Assembly: GCA_023548195.1 (NCBI GenBank)
Contig: JAJHZJ010000252.1
Span: forward strand, 1,686,895-1,750,894
Source: Bettongia penicillata ogilbyi
Lineage: Eukaryota > Chordata > Mammalia > Diprotodontia > Potoroidae
DNA: 64,000 bases
Direction of reading: 5' to 3'
Shown here: positions 46,301-56,432 of the stretch, piece after piece
Numbering within the stretch: the first letter of the stretch is position 1
Layout of the letters: every line of letters begins with the position of its first letter
Made by a program: the position numbers and the translations under genes
Notes under the pieces: model-generated
What the model saw: the letters and a program-made list of their open reading frames with translations, nothing else
Database searches by the model: none
Told to the model about the DNA's origin: nothing

Positions 46301-47889
46301 GTTTCCCATAGAAGTTCTGGTGCCATGTTATGCTGCCAAGATGTCTGAAGTCTGAAGCTCAAAGAGTACCAGTTTCACAAGAAGCCAACAAATGTTAATT
46401 AAACACGTGTTATGTACAAGGCACTGGGCTCTGATATTTGAGGTTATAGACTTGAGTCATGAGGGGTCAGTGACAGCCAATCCCCTCCCTATGGCAATTC
46501 AGCACCAGAGGTTGAACAGTCTTGCCATTCTGAGGTCTTGACAAATATTTAACTCAGTGCTGGAGCAGATTCACAGTGGCTTTGGAAAGAAATTAGATCC
46601 TATCTATACAGAGGTCTAACTGGGAATTTTTACAACTGGGCAGTCACTACACAAATGCCCCTAGGTTAAAGAGCTTGTAGGAAGTGAGCAGGACATTATT
46701 GCCTAAGTATGAGACAGAGATGCTGGGACACTGGTAGGTTCTCAGCCTTTCCTGGGGAGAGGGTAGGGATAAGGAGAGCTCATCCCAGCATGCAATCTGG
46801 TTTCCCCCTATTTTAACGAATTATTTGTAACTGGGTGTTAAAGTCATATTCTTCCTACACAATGCAACATAGAAATTGCTGTCAGTGTGTGCTAAATCCA
46901 GCACCCAGGGACAAAACTCGATTGCTCCATCCTTACTCGTAGGTACCTCAGAGGACTAACTCTGTGAAGTGGAATCACTATTCTTCATTGAGATGCCTGG
47001 TGTCTGAACTTCCACAAGAGACTATAAACTTGGCTTCATCTTTGTCTGTATTGAAAGCATATGGATACTTTGTTAAACAAGAAAGAATTCCATACTTCAG
47101 GCGCTCCTCAGAGCAGTCGGTCATGAATTAGCTGAGATACAGAATTTACCAAAGCTCACTTGACATCTGACATTGGAACGAGATAGCTTTATGGACTTGT
47201 TAAGCATCTCTTCTTCTGGGTTCTCTAAACCTATCCTGATATTCAATTAGAAAATCCTAATACTACATAGTTGGGCCCCATTTTCTTAGCTCTTCACAAA
47301 AATCAGTCTTTCATGAGTTAAATTTTGATTTCACAGTGTTATCCCTTCAGCTTTTTATAGATGGTCAATATAATAAGCAACCATTCAAAGGGCACTTCTT
47401 TTTCTTTTGTAAAACCACAGTTAAAGACATTGTCCATTATATTGCCTCAAGTTCCTTATATAAAGATCCTCTGGATAAAGTCCTCCTGGTATCCAGTGCC
47501 AGGAAAAAATTTATCTCCCCGGATGAACTTGTATGCTTCCTTTCATTGAACAATGACAGCTATAGTACCAATGTATTTCCCTTTTTGCTTTCAATGCCAG
47601 AAGACTCAGAACTAAATTCCCTACTCAACTGCACTCATTCCAGGTGTCCAGTGTAAAGAAATGCCCCTTGGAAATGGTGCAAACTATTTTCCAACATTGC
47701 TGAACCAGGGATTTTTTTTTTCTTTTTTCTTTCTCATTGCCACCAGTCTCACCCTTAACCACAAGGACCATAACTAATTCCTCCTACTCTCTAAGAGCTC
47801 AGAAAACTACTTCCTCATGTAAATGATAAAAAGAAATCAGAGTTCATAGAGTAGTAACAGCTAGAGGTAAAAGGCAACTTTGAGCCTGT
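46301..47889. other. mostly unique sequence
   Basis: A short L2/SINE-like scrap at 46,388-46,432 ('aaacacgtgttatgtacaag') is followed by about 1.4 kb without recognised repeats. A forward frame of 106 codons spans 47,336-47,656. Confidence 0.4.
47336..47656 (+). other. 106-codon open frame of unknown origin
   Basis: The peptide has a hydrophobic start, 'TTVKDIVHYIASSSLYKDPLD' in outline, and 'PDELVCFLSLNNDSY'. Composition is less biased than in most chance frames. I know no family for it. There is no Kozak or splice context that decides its status. It may be chance or a piece of a dead gene. Confidence 0.2.
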
Positions 47890-47992
47890 CACTCTGAGAT
47901 TTAGAGGCAGCTAAGATTTGGGACTTCTGATCATGAAGACCAGAGTTCAAATTCTACCTTAGATACTAGCTGTATGATTGTAATGGCAATTT
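47890..47992 (+). repeat. CORE-SINE 5' fragment
   Basis: 'gaggcagctaagatttggga', 'gagttcaaattctaccttag' and 'tactagctgtatgattg' are the SINE head. Confidence 0.7.
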
Positions 47993-48148
47993 AAATGGGA
48001 AGATCTTTTCCATTCATTAATAGGCCCATGTCATCTGTTTAAATCACATGGAAGCCTAGGTGACATACAGTAGAAGGAACTTGCTGAATGGGTGGAACAG
48101 GAAGGGTACAGCAGAACTGAGAGGAAGTGAGTGAGAGCAGTTAGGGGG

Positions 48149-48172
48149 GAGAGAGAGAGAGAGAGAGAGAGG

Positions 48173-48246
<74 letters not shown>
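48149..48246. repeat. (GA)n microsatellite, about 100 bases
   Basis: Nearly perfect GA run with a 'gggg' break. The Ser/Leu reverse frames are artefacts. Confidence 0.98.
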
Positions 48247-48248
<2 letters not shown>

Positions 48249-48529
48249 ACAGGGAAGCAAGCTAGCCCAGTGAGTGTTTTTTTGTTTATGGGAAGACCCC
48301 AGTGGATGGATGGGTGGGTGGAGGTTTGGGAATGACTTTGTCCCTTGCAATGATAATGTGTATTGACTTTTTCGCTACTATGATGGATTTGGCTTTCTGA
48401 TGTGGGGATTTAGCTTTCTTGTGTCTGAATAAATGTTTTTCTTCTGCTTTCTGTGTGGAGAGCCTGTTATCCTTTGCAACTGAGGACTACTCTGGTATAC
48501 TCCTAGTCACTACCAGTGCTGTGAATATT

Positions 48530-48705
48530 GCCTTGGCCATACAGTGATCCTGTGCAAGTCCTTTAACCTTTCTCAGCCTCTATCTTTTCATCTGTAAAAT
48601 GGGACTAGCCCCTGCGTCACAGGATTGTTATGAGGGTCAAATGTGATAAGATACATTAAGTATTTTGCAAACTTGAAAGCACCATAAAAATAATGACTTT
48701 TATTA
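48530..48705 (+). repeat. MIR-type CORE-SINE fragment
   Basis: 'gatcctgtgcaagtccttta', 'catctgtaaaatgggactag' and 'tcacaggattgttatgaggg' follow MIR order. Confidence 0.85.
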
Positions 48706-49139
48706 TCACTCTAACTGAGAATACCTTCTATACCATGCCCAAGTGGTCATCCAGTCCTTTGAGACACCAATCAAAGGGGAATCATTACACTTAGACATTG
48801 CCAATTCCACTTGGGGGTCATTCTAATTGCTAGGATATTAAATTATTAATAAATAATTTTTAATTTAAACTTGCCAGTGCCTCTGTGATCCTGCTTTATG
48901 TGGGGATTTTCTTCTGTGGTAGGGATCACAGTCCTTCTGTGTCCTCCCCTATGTTACTTCTCACTTTCTTTCTCATGTCCTGAGGATACCAGTGGAGCAC
49001 ACAGGCTGTCAGTCATCCCTAGCCCTGGTTGTGTGACCAGTCCATCTTCTCTAGGCTCATTCGTTTTTGTTGACATCCTTTTCTCCAGTCCTACTTTTTC
49101 ATCGCCTCATTGTGTTGTTTTTCTTACATCAAGTGTGTA
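48706..49139. other. unassigned sequence
   Basis: No repeat is recognised. A forward frame of 87 codons (48,898-49,161) has no known motif. Confidence 0.4.
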
Positions 49140-49616
49140 TCTGCCTCTCTGTAAGTTATAGCCGTTGCTTCTAATTCTATTTTCAAGGGCCAAGCAAATT
49201 AAGTCCAATCCCCCTTCCATATGGCACCTTTTCAAGCACTTGAAAACAACTATCATATCTCCCCTCAGTCTTCTCTTCTCCAAATTACAAAGCCCCCTTT
49301 CCTTTCTCTAATCCTTAAATGCTATTATCTTAGGATTCTTCCCCACTCTCTTTTATTCTCTAACTTGTTTATGTCAGGTGACATCCAGTACTGAGCACAA
49401 TACTGCAGATGTGGTTTGATTGGTACAGTGTACAGCAGGACCATCAATCACATCCTTACCCCTGGACATTAGGATGTTCGGTCTAGTCTAATATTATAGT
49501 CAATTTTATCCCCTTATATTACACTGTTGACCCATGTTGAAGTTGCCTTGCAAAAGCCTCCAGATCTCGTTTTCATTTGAACTGCTATCTAATCTGCCTC
49601 TTGCCCATTTGTCCGC
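49140..49616 (-). repeat. CR1/L3-type LINE fragment, reverse
   Basis: 'caagcacttgaaaacaacta', 'tatctcccctcagtcttctc', 'gagcacaatactgcagatgt', 'tggtacagtgtacagcagga' and 'gttgacccatgttgaagttg' follow in order the reverse of the C-terminal coding part of CR1-like LINEs ('LEKRRLRGD' region). This is an ancient amniote-type LINE. Confidence 0.75.
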
Positions 49617-49619
49617 AAG

Positions 49620-49700
49620 AATAACATAAGGGATAGCCTACAGTACAGCTGGAAGGAACTTTAATCATATGGTCTGCTCTTCTCATCTTTATTCTTTTCC
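49620..49700 (-). repeat. SINE part, reverse, cut by the retrocopy
   Basis: 'gggatagcctacagtacagc' and 'ctggaaggaactttaatcat' are the reverse of the SINE 3' end. The rest seems to resume at about 50,722 ('aggaaactgaggcacacaga', 'ggttaagtggtttgatcaag') and runs to about 50,800. Confidence 0.55.
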
Positions 49701-50712
49701 TGCCCTGCTGTTTGTCCTTTCCAGTGATCCCCAAAACTATCTTTGATAATTTGGAATTCTTTAAGGATTACTTTCATTGATTCTTCTTCACCAAAGATGA
49801 ATCCCAGCACCAAACTCTAGAGGATCAATTGCGCTTCTTGCAACATTTCTTCAGGCTGGAAGAAACTGGATGTTTGGATGATCCCACAAAGGCCATCACA
49901 AGGCATCTTCGATGTGGGGGCCTGAGATATTTCTGACTGCTCATTTTTTCCTGGGAAGCCCAAAATTAGAAATAACCCCATAACCTACAGTATCATCAAG
50001 TATCCAAGGGGCATGAATCGTAGGACAGTTGAAAAGATCTTGCGGAAGGCAGCGGAAGTTTGGAGTAGTGTGATGCCCTTGAAGTTCCAATGAGTGTATA
50101 AACAAGATTCTGACACTGTTTGCTTTCCTGGCTGGAGATAGCTACCCCTTTGATGGAGAAGGAAACATCCTAGCTCATGCTTTTGCTCCAGTTCCTAACT
50201 ACCAAGGAGCAATCCACTTTGACAATGATGAAGAATGGTCCTATTGTGATGAAGGAATCAACCTGTTCCTGGTGCCCATTCATGAGATAGGTCATGCCCT
50301 GGGCCTGGGACACTCTCAGGATTCAGACTTCATCATGTTCCCCAGTTATCAATATCAGGATCCAAAATTATGTGCTGATGATATAATAGGAATCCAGACC
50401 CTTTATTAAGCAAAAGAAAATGCCATATCCTGAAGTTCTAGATTTGGTGCACATGGATCCTTTTCCATAGAAAGTGTAAATTTCCCTGACCTAAGAAGCA
50501 AAGCAATAACTCATGGAGAAATGCTTCCCATGTTACCTTTGAGGCCTGCTGGAGCTAAGATTCAAAGCGGGAAAGGAATGGTCTAATTTAGAATTTCAGC
50601 TCTGAACAAGTGAATGCAAAAGTATATTTTAAATATGAAACAATGTCCATTTTGTACTGCCTTTTTTTTAAAGTATGTAAATAAATTGTACATATTATTT
50701 GTAAAAAAAAAA
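49700..50712 (+). pseudogene. processed pseudogene of a matrix metalloproteinase (matrilysin-like)
   Basis: Matrix metalloproteinases are secreted zinc endopeptidases that cut extracellular matrix. The order seen is a hydrophobic signal remnant, a propeptide ('HFFRLEETGCLDD', about 49,840-49,880) and a degenerate cysteine switch ('RCGG', 49,910). Next come 'NPITYSIIKYPRGMN' and a catalytic domain with 'GDSYPFDG' and the zinc site HEIGHALGLGHS (50,281-50,316). After 'IQTLY' there is a stop, no hemopexin domain, then AATAAA (50,680) and ten A (50,703). Lesions are a stop in the propeptide, a frameshift before the switch, a stop after 'MPLKFQ', and a missing segment with frameshift before 'GDSYPFDG'. 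Absence of introns and the poly(A) mark a retrocopy. The short form recalls MMP7/MMP26, but the parent is uncertain. Confidence 0.85.
50680..50712 (+). terminator. relict polyadenylation signal and poly(A) tail of the retrocopy
   Basis: AATAAA at 50,680-50,685 is followed 18 bases later by ten A. This is the normal spacing and was copied from the mRNA. Confidence 0.8.
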
Positions 50713-50800
50713 GGATAACGTAAGGAAGGAAACTGAGGCACACAGAGGTTAAGTGGTTTGATCAAGTTAACAAGTGAATATTTAAGTGTTATAGTTGAGA

Positions 50801-51689
50801 AAGCCTTATCTTTCTCTATCCTACATATTTTCTCTGCCCTAGATACACACTCCTCCTCCTCTATGGTATGCCTCACTCCTGTTCTGTCCCTTTTCTGGAA
50901 CCTCTAGTGTAAAGATCTTGCAGAGAGTTTCCTCAGTAATTTAGAGGCCCCTCTCCCTCTTCCCATCTGTCTAGGACTTCAAAGATAGGAAATCAATCAG
51001 ATCATCCTGAAATGGACCCCTTCCCTCTTTGTAAAAATGTCTGAGCTGCCTGCTCCCCTGATTCCAGAGCTGTCCTGATACATGGAATGAGAATAAACCA
51101 AGAAGACCCAGTGAGAGTTTGATGCCACAAAGTAGCAAGTTCTGGGAGCAGACTCTCCCCAGGCCATAATGGACTACCTCCTGCCATAGTCAGAAGACCA
51201 TCCATTCCTCTGGTTGTATTATCTTCCCTGCCCCAGCCCCCATATTGGGAATTGGAAAAACTGGGAATTCGTTACAGAGGGAGCACTGGTTGCCCCAATT
51301 TGGGAGTGTGTATGCTGCTCTAATAATACCCTGGCATTGTTGCCCTTTCTTCACTCTCCGTGATCTCTTTACTCTCTCTACTTAAGGCACGTGACCTTAC
51401 CTCAAACACATCAAATACAAAAAGCCTTTTGCTTTCAACATGGACTGGCCTGTCTTATTTTTCTACAAAAACTCATCAGTCCTAGCAAGTGACATCAGTA
51501 GTAACTGAAACAGCATTTGAACCCAGACCCTCTGACTCCAATCCAGTACTTCACTATAGCAGGAGTTTTGTGTCATAGACCAACCAAAAAAATTGTTGCT
51601 CTGACTCCTTCAGAATAGTGCTTTTATAGGCATAAAATAAATTACATGGGATTACAAAGGAAACAAAATCTATTGAAATACAGTTATCA
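50801..51689. other. unassigned sequence with a SINE scrap
   Basis: A reverse SINE scrap at 51,505-51,565 ('tttgaacccagaccctctga') is the only repeat seen. Confidence 0.45.
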
Positions 51690-51848
51690 ATTATGTAATT
51701 TATAATTTATATATAAATATACAAGTATATATGATTATATATCATTTATAATTATAAATTATATATGTGTGTATACATATACAAAATTATGTATATGTAC
51801 ATATAGATATGTATGTGGTGTGTGTATATATATATATGTATATGAATT
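51690..51848. repeat. AT-rich / (TATG) low-complexity tract
   Basis: Alternating 'tatata', 'attata' and 'tgtata' units. Confidence 0.9.
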
Positions 51849-53105
51849 ATTTTTAAAGTTCATGGACCCTAGGTGATGAATTCCTGCACATAAACTTTAG
51901 TAAAGAATAATGAAAAAGGGTGCCCTATGTAGCCTCTGCCAACATGTTTTCCTCTTGCCTTTTGTATTATTATTTTCTTTTGCCCTGGGATGATGTGGAT
52001 GATTTGGGAAAGGAGCAACTGTTTTGACTGATCTTGGAACAAAACCAAGAAGATAGTTCCCTTTTCCTAGTCACCAAAAGACTTGGGGAGCATGCCGTCT
52101 GAATGAGCAGGAAACCACCCAATAGGAAATAATGAACAAATGAATGAAAAGCATTTGAATGCTTCCCTAAATTTTCCCTCTTAGATAGGAGAATATCTGG
52201 TTTGGGAATCTCTTTGATGATAAGTAGAAAGAAGATGGCTGGAGGTTCCAAACTGGAGGCTTCTAATCCATAAATTGTGCGTCTTTGAATAAAGAAAGGA
52301 AAACCCAGACCAAGTAGGGCAAATGAACTTCCCTCTCCAGTGGCCCATGGTCAGTGTTAGCTTCAGTTTCATCTCTGTATCATTCTCCTGACACAATTCT
52401 CAATTCAGATTTGGCTTTGACCTCCTGCTATGGTCCTTTCAGACCCCAGTTAGAGACTGAGCTGGTCTCAGGATTCTCACATGCAACTAAGGAAAAGACC
52501 TGACCCTGTCTCCTGCTGTGGCTCCAAGTGCTCCAAGGAGAGTCTCCACAGGCTTTTTCTCCCTAAGCAGTGATCAGCAGGCAGTGTCTCCATCCCTAAC
52601 TGCTGCTGTGCCTTCCCAGTTCAATGGAGCTCCTGCTGATTTCATGATCCCCTGGTTATTCACAGGGCTGGCATACTTCAGACCCCATTTACTGGAGTCA
52701 GGCTAACTTCAACTCTTTCTCCCCACAGGGGGTATCAGCTCAGACAACCTGCAAGTTTCAGTCCCTGTTTTCATGAGATTGCATTGGCTTTTGCTTTCCC
52801 CAAGGGGTCCCCTTTGTAAATGGCCCCTGACTTTGGATTCTATTTGAGGAGCTCACAGACTGCTGCCTTCCCTAGGCTCGGTCCCTCCTCACCTCCTAAC
52901 TAGCTTCATCTTCTTGTGAAGTTCTGGATGAGTCAGAGAAATTGTCTTGTGTCTCTCTTTGGTCTTCTTGATTGCTGATATAATATCTGGGCCCCTTTAA
53001 ACTTTTGCTGGGATTTTTGTGGGAGATTAGAACTCCTCTAGGACCTATCATGTTGTGACCTTAACTGGAAGTCTTTTTTTTTTCCTCTTAGGGTGGGACA
53101 AGAAG
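51849..53105. other. unassigned; possible L1 5'UTR, reverse, in 52,430-53,075
   Basis: The part 52,430-53,075 is less AT-rich and ends 'gaccttaactggaagtcttt', which resembles the reverse of an older L1 5' end. No coding landmark supports it. The rest is unassigned. Confidence 0.3.
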
Positions 53106-53107
53106 GA

Positions 53108-53348
53108 AGGGAAGGAGGGAAAGGATTTATTAAGGATCTGCTTGCTATGTGTCAGGTGCTGTGCTTAGTGCTTTAAAATATTTCATTTTATCCTCACAAC
53201 AATAATGGGAGGTAGAGGCTATCATTTATCCTCATTATACAGCTGAAAAAATTGAGGTAAATAGAGGCTAAGTGATTTGCCCCAAATCACAACCAGTATG
53301 TGTCAGAAGCTAGATTTGAACTCAAATCCTTCAACAGACTTTAATTGT
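53108..53348 (-). repeat. MIR-type CORE-SINE, reverse
   Basis: 'gtgtcaggtgctgtgcttag', 'tcctcacaacaataatggga', 'gctaagtgatttgccccaaa' and 'agatttgaactcaaatcctt' follow reverse MIR order. Confidence 0.85.
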
Positions 53349-53635
53349 CTATACAGTGCACTGCAATTATCTCTGTACAACCCTCAAAGCAGGTATCACT
53401 CTTCACTTGGTGGCAAGTTCATTGAAACACAAAGCTGAAACCATCCGTTTAGGGCTCACCTTAAACCTCCAACCCTATTCTTTTGAGAAGACTCTAGTTC
53501 TTCACGTTCTATATTATCTTAGTCACTTTAACACAGACTGAATAATGTCAACTGTTTAAATGTTTTGTGGAGATTTTCTGTGGTGTCACTAATTCACAAA
53601 ACCCAGTATTGTATGTCAGTCATTCAGTTAAGAAT

Positions 53636-53760
53636 ACATTTTATTTATTAAACTTCTACTATCTGCAAGTGACTGTGCTAAGCTCAGGAGAATCAAGGCA
53701 AAGTAAAAGATCTTTCTTTTCTGGAAACTTACAATCTAACGATGAGACAAGAAAACAACT
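53636..53760 (+). repeat. SINE/L2-related fragment
   Basis: 'attaaacttctactatctgc', 'gtgctaagctcaggagaatc' and 'ggaaacttacaatctaacga' match the family at 713 and 55,425. Confidence 0.65.
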
Positions 53761-53784
53761 GTGAGATAGAGAGACAGGGAAAGA

Positions 53785-53873
53785 GATAGAGATATATACA
53801 AATACACACACACATATACACATACATGCATACATACATATATACATACACACATATACACACAAGATACACA
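53785..53873. repeat. (CA)n/(TACA)n simple repeat
   Basis: 'gatatataca', 'cacacaca' and 'tacatacata' units precede the pentanucleotide array. Confidence 0.9.
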
Positions 53874-53874
53874 C

Positions 53875-54073
53875 TTCCCTTCCCTTCCCTTCCCTTCCCC
53901 TTCCCTTCCCTTCCCTTCCCTTCCCTTCCCTTCCCTTCCCTTCCCTTCCCTTCCCTTCCCTTTCCTTCCTTCCTTTCCTTTCCTTTCCTTTCCTTTCCTT
54001 TCCTTTCCTTTCCTTTCCTTTCCTTTCCTTTCCTTTCCTTTCCTTTCCTTTCCTTTCCTTTCCTTTCCTTTCC
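53875..54073. repeat. compound pentanucleotide array (TTCCC)n then (TTTCC)n
   Basis: About 17 TTCCC units (one with an extra C) are followed by about 22 TTTCC units, with two TTCC units at the switch. On the other strand these are AAGGG/GGGAA and AAAGG/GGAAA repeats, pure purine. Gly/Lys/Glu/Arg reverse frames and Phe/Pro/Ser forward frames are artefacts of the array. Confidence 0.98.
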
Positions 54074-55124
54074 CAAAACCTTAAACCTATTGCACTTTGA
54101 AGCCCATAGCTTGGCCAACACTAGCCCTCTGCCCAAGGTCCACTGAAGGGCTGTGTTTTTGGAACCCCTGGCTTAAGCGTGATCATCAATAACATGGGAA
54201 GCTTGGGCTACATGATGCCTAAGAAGTCCTCCAATTCCATGATGATTTCGGCAGAAGAAAAAAACAATAAACGCATTAATGCATTAATGTTTCTACTTGT
54301 GATCCCAAAATTTATGCTTTTCTTCCCAAATCCATTGGTTTGAGTAAGAGGTTCTATTTTGATTAGAGCTATCTGTGGCCATCGGTAAATAAAAGTGATT
54401 TTTTTTGTGTTTTTGCATTTCACAAATCTCATTCATAGGTGTTTATTTCCTAATGGGGAGCCAAGCTCAGCCAACGTGCAGACGCCTCAGATCAAGACTT
54501 GTGAGCTTAATTAAACTAACGACAGTGTACCCTTGAGAACAGAAAAGCTCCATTAAGAGAACCATAATTCATGAAGTTGCTAGTTGTTTGCACCTAACTT
54601 GGACCTCAGTCAGCCTTTGGTGAAACATCCAGCATAAGACCCTAGGGATGACTTGCTCTTTAATCGATGAATGGGAGCTGACACAATTTTGCTTGCCTTC
54701 TCTGCATTAAAATATGTATATTAAAAAATTATGAAAGAGCTTATTTTAATCCCATCTTTATAAGGCTTTCCATTTTGCTGTCTTTAAAAGCTTGTACATG
54801 GAGAAAAGCCCTTGCTGTTGTGCTTGAATAATTGGTTCAACATAAAGGAAGGGCGAGGACAATATATCACTTTTTTCGCTTGAAACTCCAAGTAACCCTT
54901 CATGCTTCTCTTTGTCTAAGCTTTTGCTGTTGCAGATAGCATCAAGATGAATTTTTCCAATTAGGCTTTGTTCTTGCTTTCTGTGGGTTTCTTTAATAAG
55001 ACTGAGTTTTATTATCTTCTCAGTTCCTCAACATTTGCTTCCTAAGGAAAGCCTCAATTTCGCATTTATAAGTCACTAAGGGAATATTTCCGTCCCCTTC
55101 CACCTTTAGACATACTACCTTGTG
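54074..55124. other. repeat-free AT-rich stretch, candidate conserved non-coding element
   Basis: About 1 kb has no recognised repeat, which is rare here. It contains several homeodomain-type words: 'cattaatgcattaatg' (54,275), 'gcttaattaaacta' (54,506), 'ataattcatgaa' (54,565), 'ttaatcgatgaatg' (54,660) and 'ttgaataattggttc' (54,823). This composition is common in developmental enhancers. Conservation cannot be seen from one sequence. Confidence 0.3.
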
Positions 55125-55335
55125 CACTTCAGATTTTTATATCTCAATTTGCTCATCTGCAAAATGGATGGCAGAAGGCAGAAAGTGGACTGGATGACCT
55201 CTCAGGTTTCTTGCAATTGTAAAATTCTGTGATAGACTAAATAGAAGTCTCCATCTTCAGAGATGTATCATTATGGAGTAGAAAGTATTGGAGTTGGAAG
55301 ATCTGGGATTGTATCCCAGCTCTAATATTTAGCTA
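55125..55335 (+). repeat. two CORE-SINE fragments
   Basis: 'ctcaatttgctcatctgcaa' with 'gactggatgacctctcaggt' is one 3' part. 'agtattggagttggaagatc' with 'tatttagctatgtggccatg' is a second head. Confidence 0.65.
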
Positions 55336-55424
55336 TGTGGCCATGCAGATGTTTTTGTGTAAATAGGTTCATTTTATTTTTACATAATTTTAAGATAGAG
55401 TCCTAGCTATTGAATGGCTGGGTT

Positions 55425-55555
55425 CAAGCATTTATTAGCATCTACTACATGCTATGTGCTATACTTTATCCCTGAAGGTAGAAACACAAAAATGAATCCT
55501 TGCTCTCAACATGGTATTCTAGTAGGAGGAAGCAACATGTTCACAAGTGATTATA

Positions 55556-55556
<1 letters not shown>
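55425..55556 (+). repeat. SINE/L2-related fragment
   Basis: 'catttattagcatctactac', 'atgctatgtgctatacttta' and 'acatggtattctagtaggag' belong to the family at 713. Confidence 0.7.
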
Positions 55557-55587
<31 letters not shown>

Positions 55588-55597
55588 ACACACACTG
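55557..55597. repeat. (CA)n microsatellite
   Basis: CA run with one 'ata' break directly after the SINE fragment. Confidence 0.95.
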
Positions 55598-55779
55598 ATA
55601 GTAATGGGAGTGGGATGCTAACAGTGGGAAATCAGGGAAGGTCTTCAACTGAACTTTGGAGCTCTGAGAAGGGGTTCCAAGAGTTAGAACTGAGAAGGCA
55701 GAGCATTCTAGGGATAGAGAGCAGCCTGCACAAAGGCTGTACAAAGAGGCAGGGAATGAATGTCACAAATAGAATCAAT

Positions 55780-56035
55780 AATTCAGTTTTACATTGCCAT
55801 GGTGATCTCCAAAATAGTTGCTCTAATCTGTAGTCCCATCAACAATGTATTAGATTGCCTACTTTCCTAAAGTCCCACCAACATTTTATAATTTTTATTT
55901 TTTGCCTTTCTAATGGTTGTTAACACATTGTATTTTCTCCTTTGTAAATTACCTATGTCTTTGACCATTCCTTCTGTGGGGAGTATGGAGTATTTGTCTT
56001 ATACATATATGCATCAGTTCTTTATAAACAAGTGG
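55780..56035 (-). repeat. old L1 ORF2 fragment, reverse
   Basis: 'ctccaaaatagttgctctaa', 'cccatcaacaatgtattaga' and 'acctatgtctttgaccattc' keep L1 ORF2 C-terminal order. Confidence 0.6.
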
Positions 56036-56199
56036 TATTGCTCTGGGAGGGGGTAAAGGGGAGGGAGAGATTTCAAGTAGGGAAGTTAAATGAAAAGAAG
56101 TACTTCTTTCCTCCTCTAGCCCCTTTTTCTGGGATAGGCTATTTTCAAAATTAAGCGGATGATAAGGCTACTTATTGCCTAAGGTTAATTGTCTAGGTC

Positions 56200-56432
56200 A
56201 CAGCTATGTGGCACAGTGGACAGGGCAGCTGGACTTGGAGTCAGGAAGGCCTGAGTTCAAATTTAGCCTCAGACACGTACTAGCTGTGTGACCCTGGGCA
56301 AGTCACTTAACCCTGTTTGCCTCCATTTCCTCATCTGCAAAATGAACTGGAGAAGTAAATGGCAAACCACTCCACCATCTTTGTCAAGAAAACTTCAAAT
56401 GGGGTTATGAAACAGCTAAATAACAACTGTCT
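56200..56432 (+). repeat. complete SINE with BovB/RTE-like tail
   Basis: 'agctatgtggcacagtggac', 'ggagtcaggaaggcctgagt', 'tgtgaccctgggcaagtcac', 'ggcaaaccactccaccatct' and 'aaatggggttatgaaacagc' show the full order. Low divergence. Confidence 0.93.

Noticed and set aside
53875..54073. CRISPR-like regular repeat
   Set aside because: Units are five bases without spacers; this is a microsatellite in a mammalian context.
53729..54146. Gly/Lys/Glu/Arg and Phe/Pro/Ser repeat proteins
   Set aside because: Product of the pentanucleotide array.
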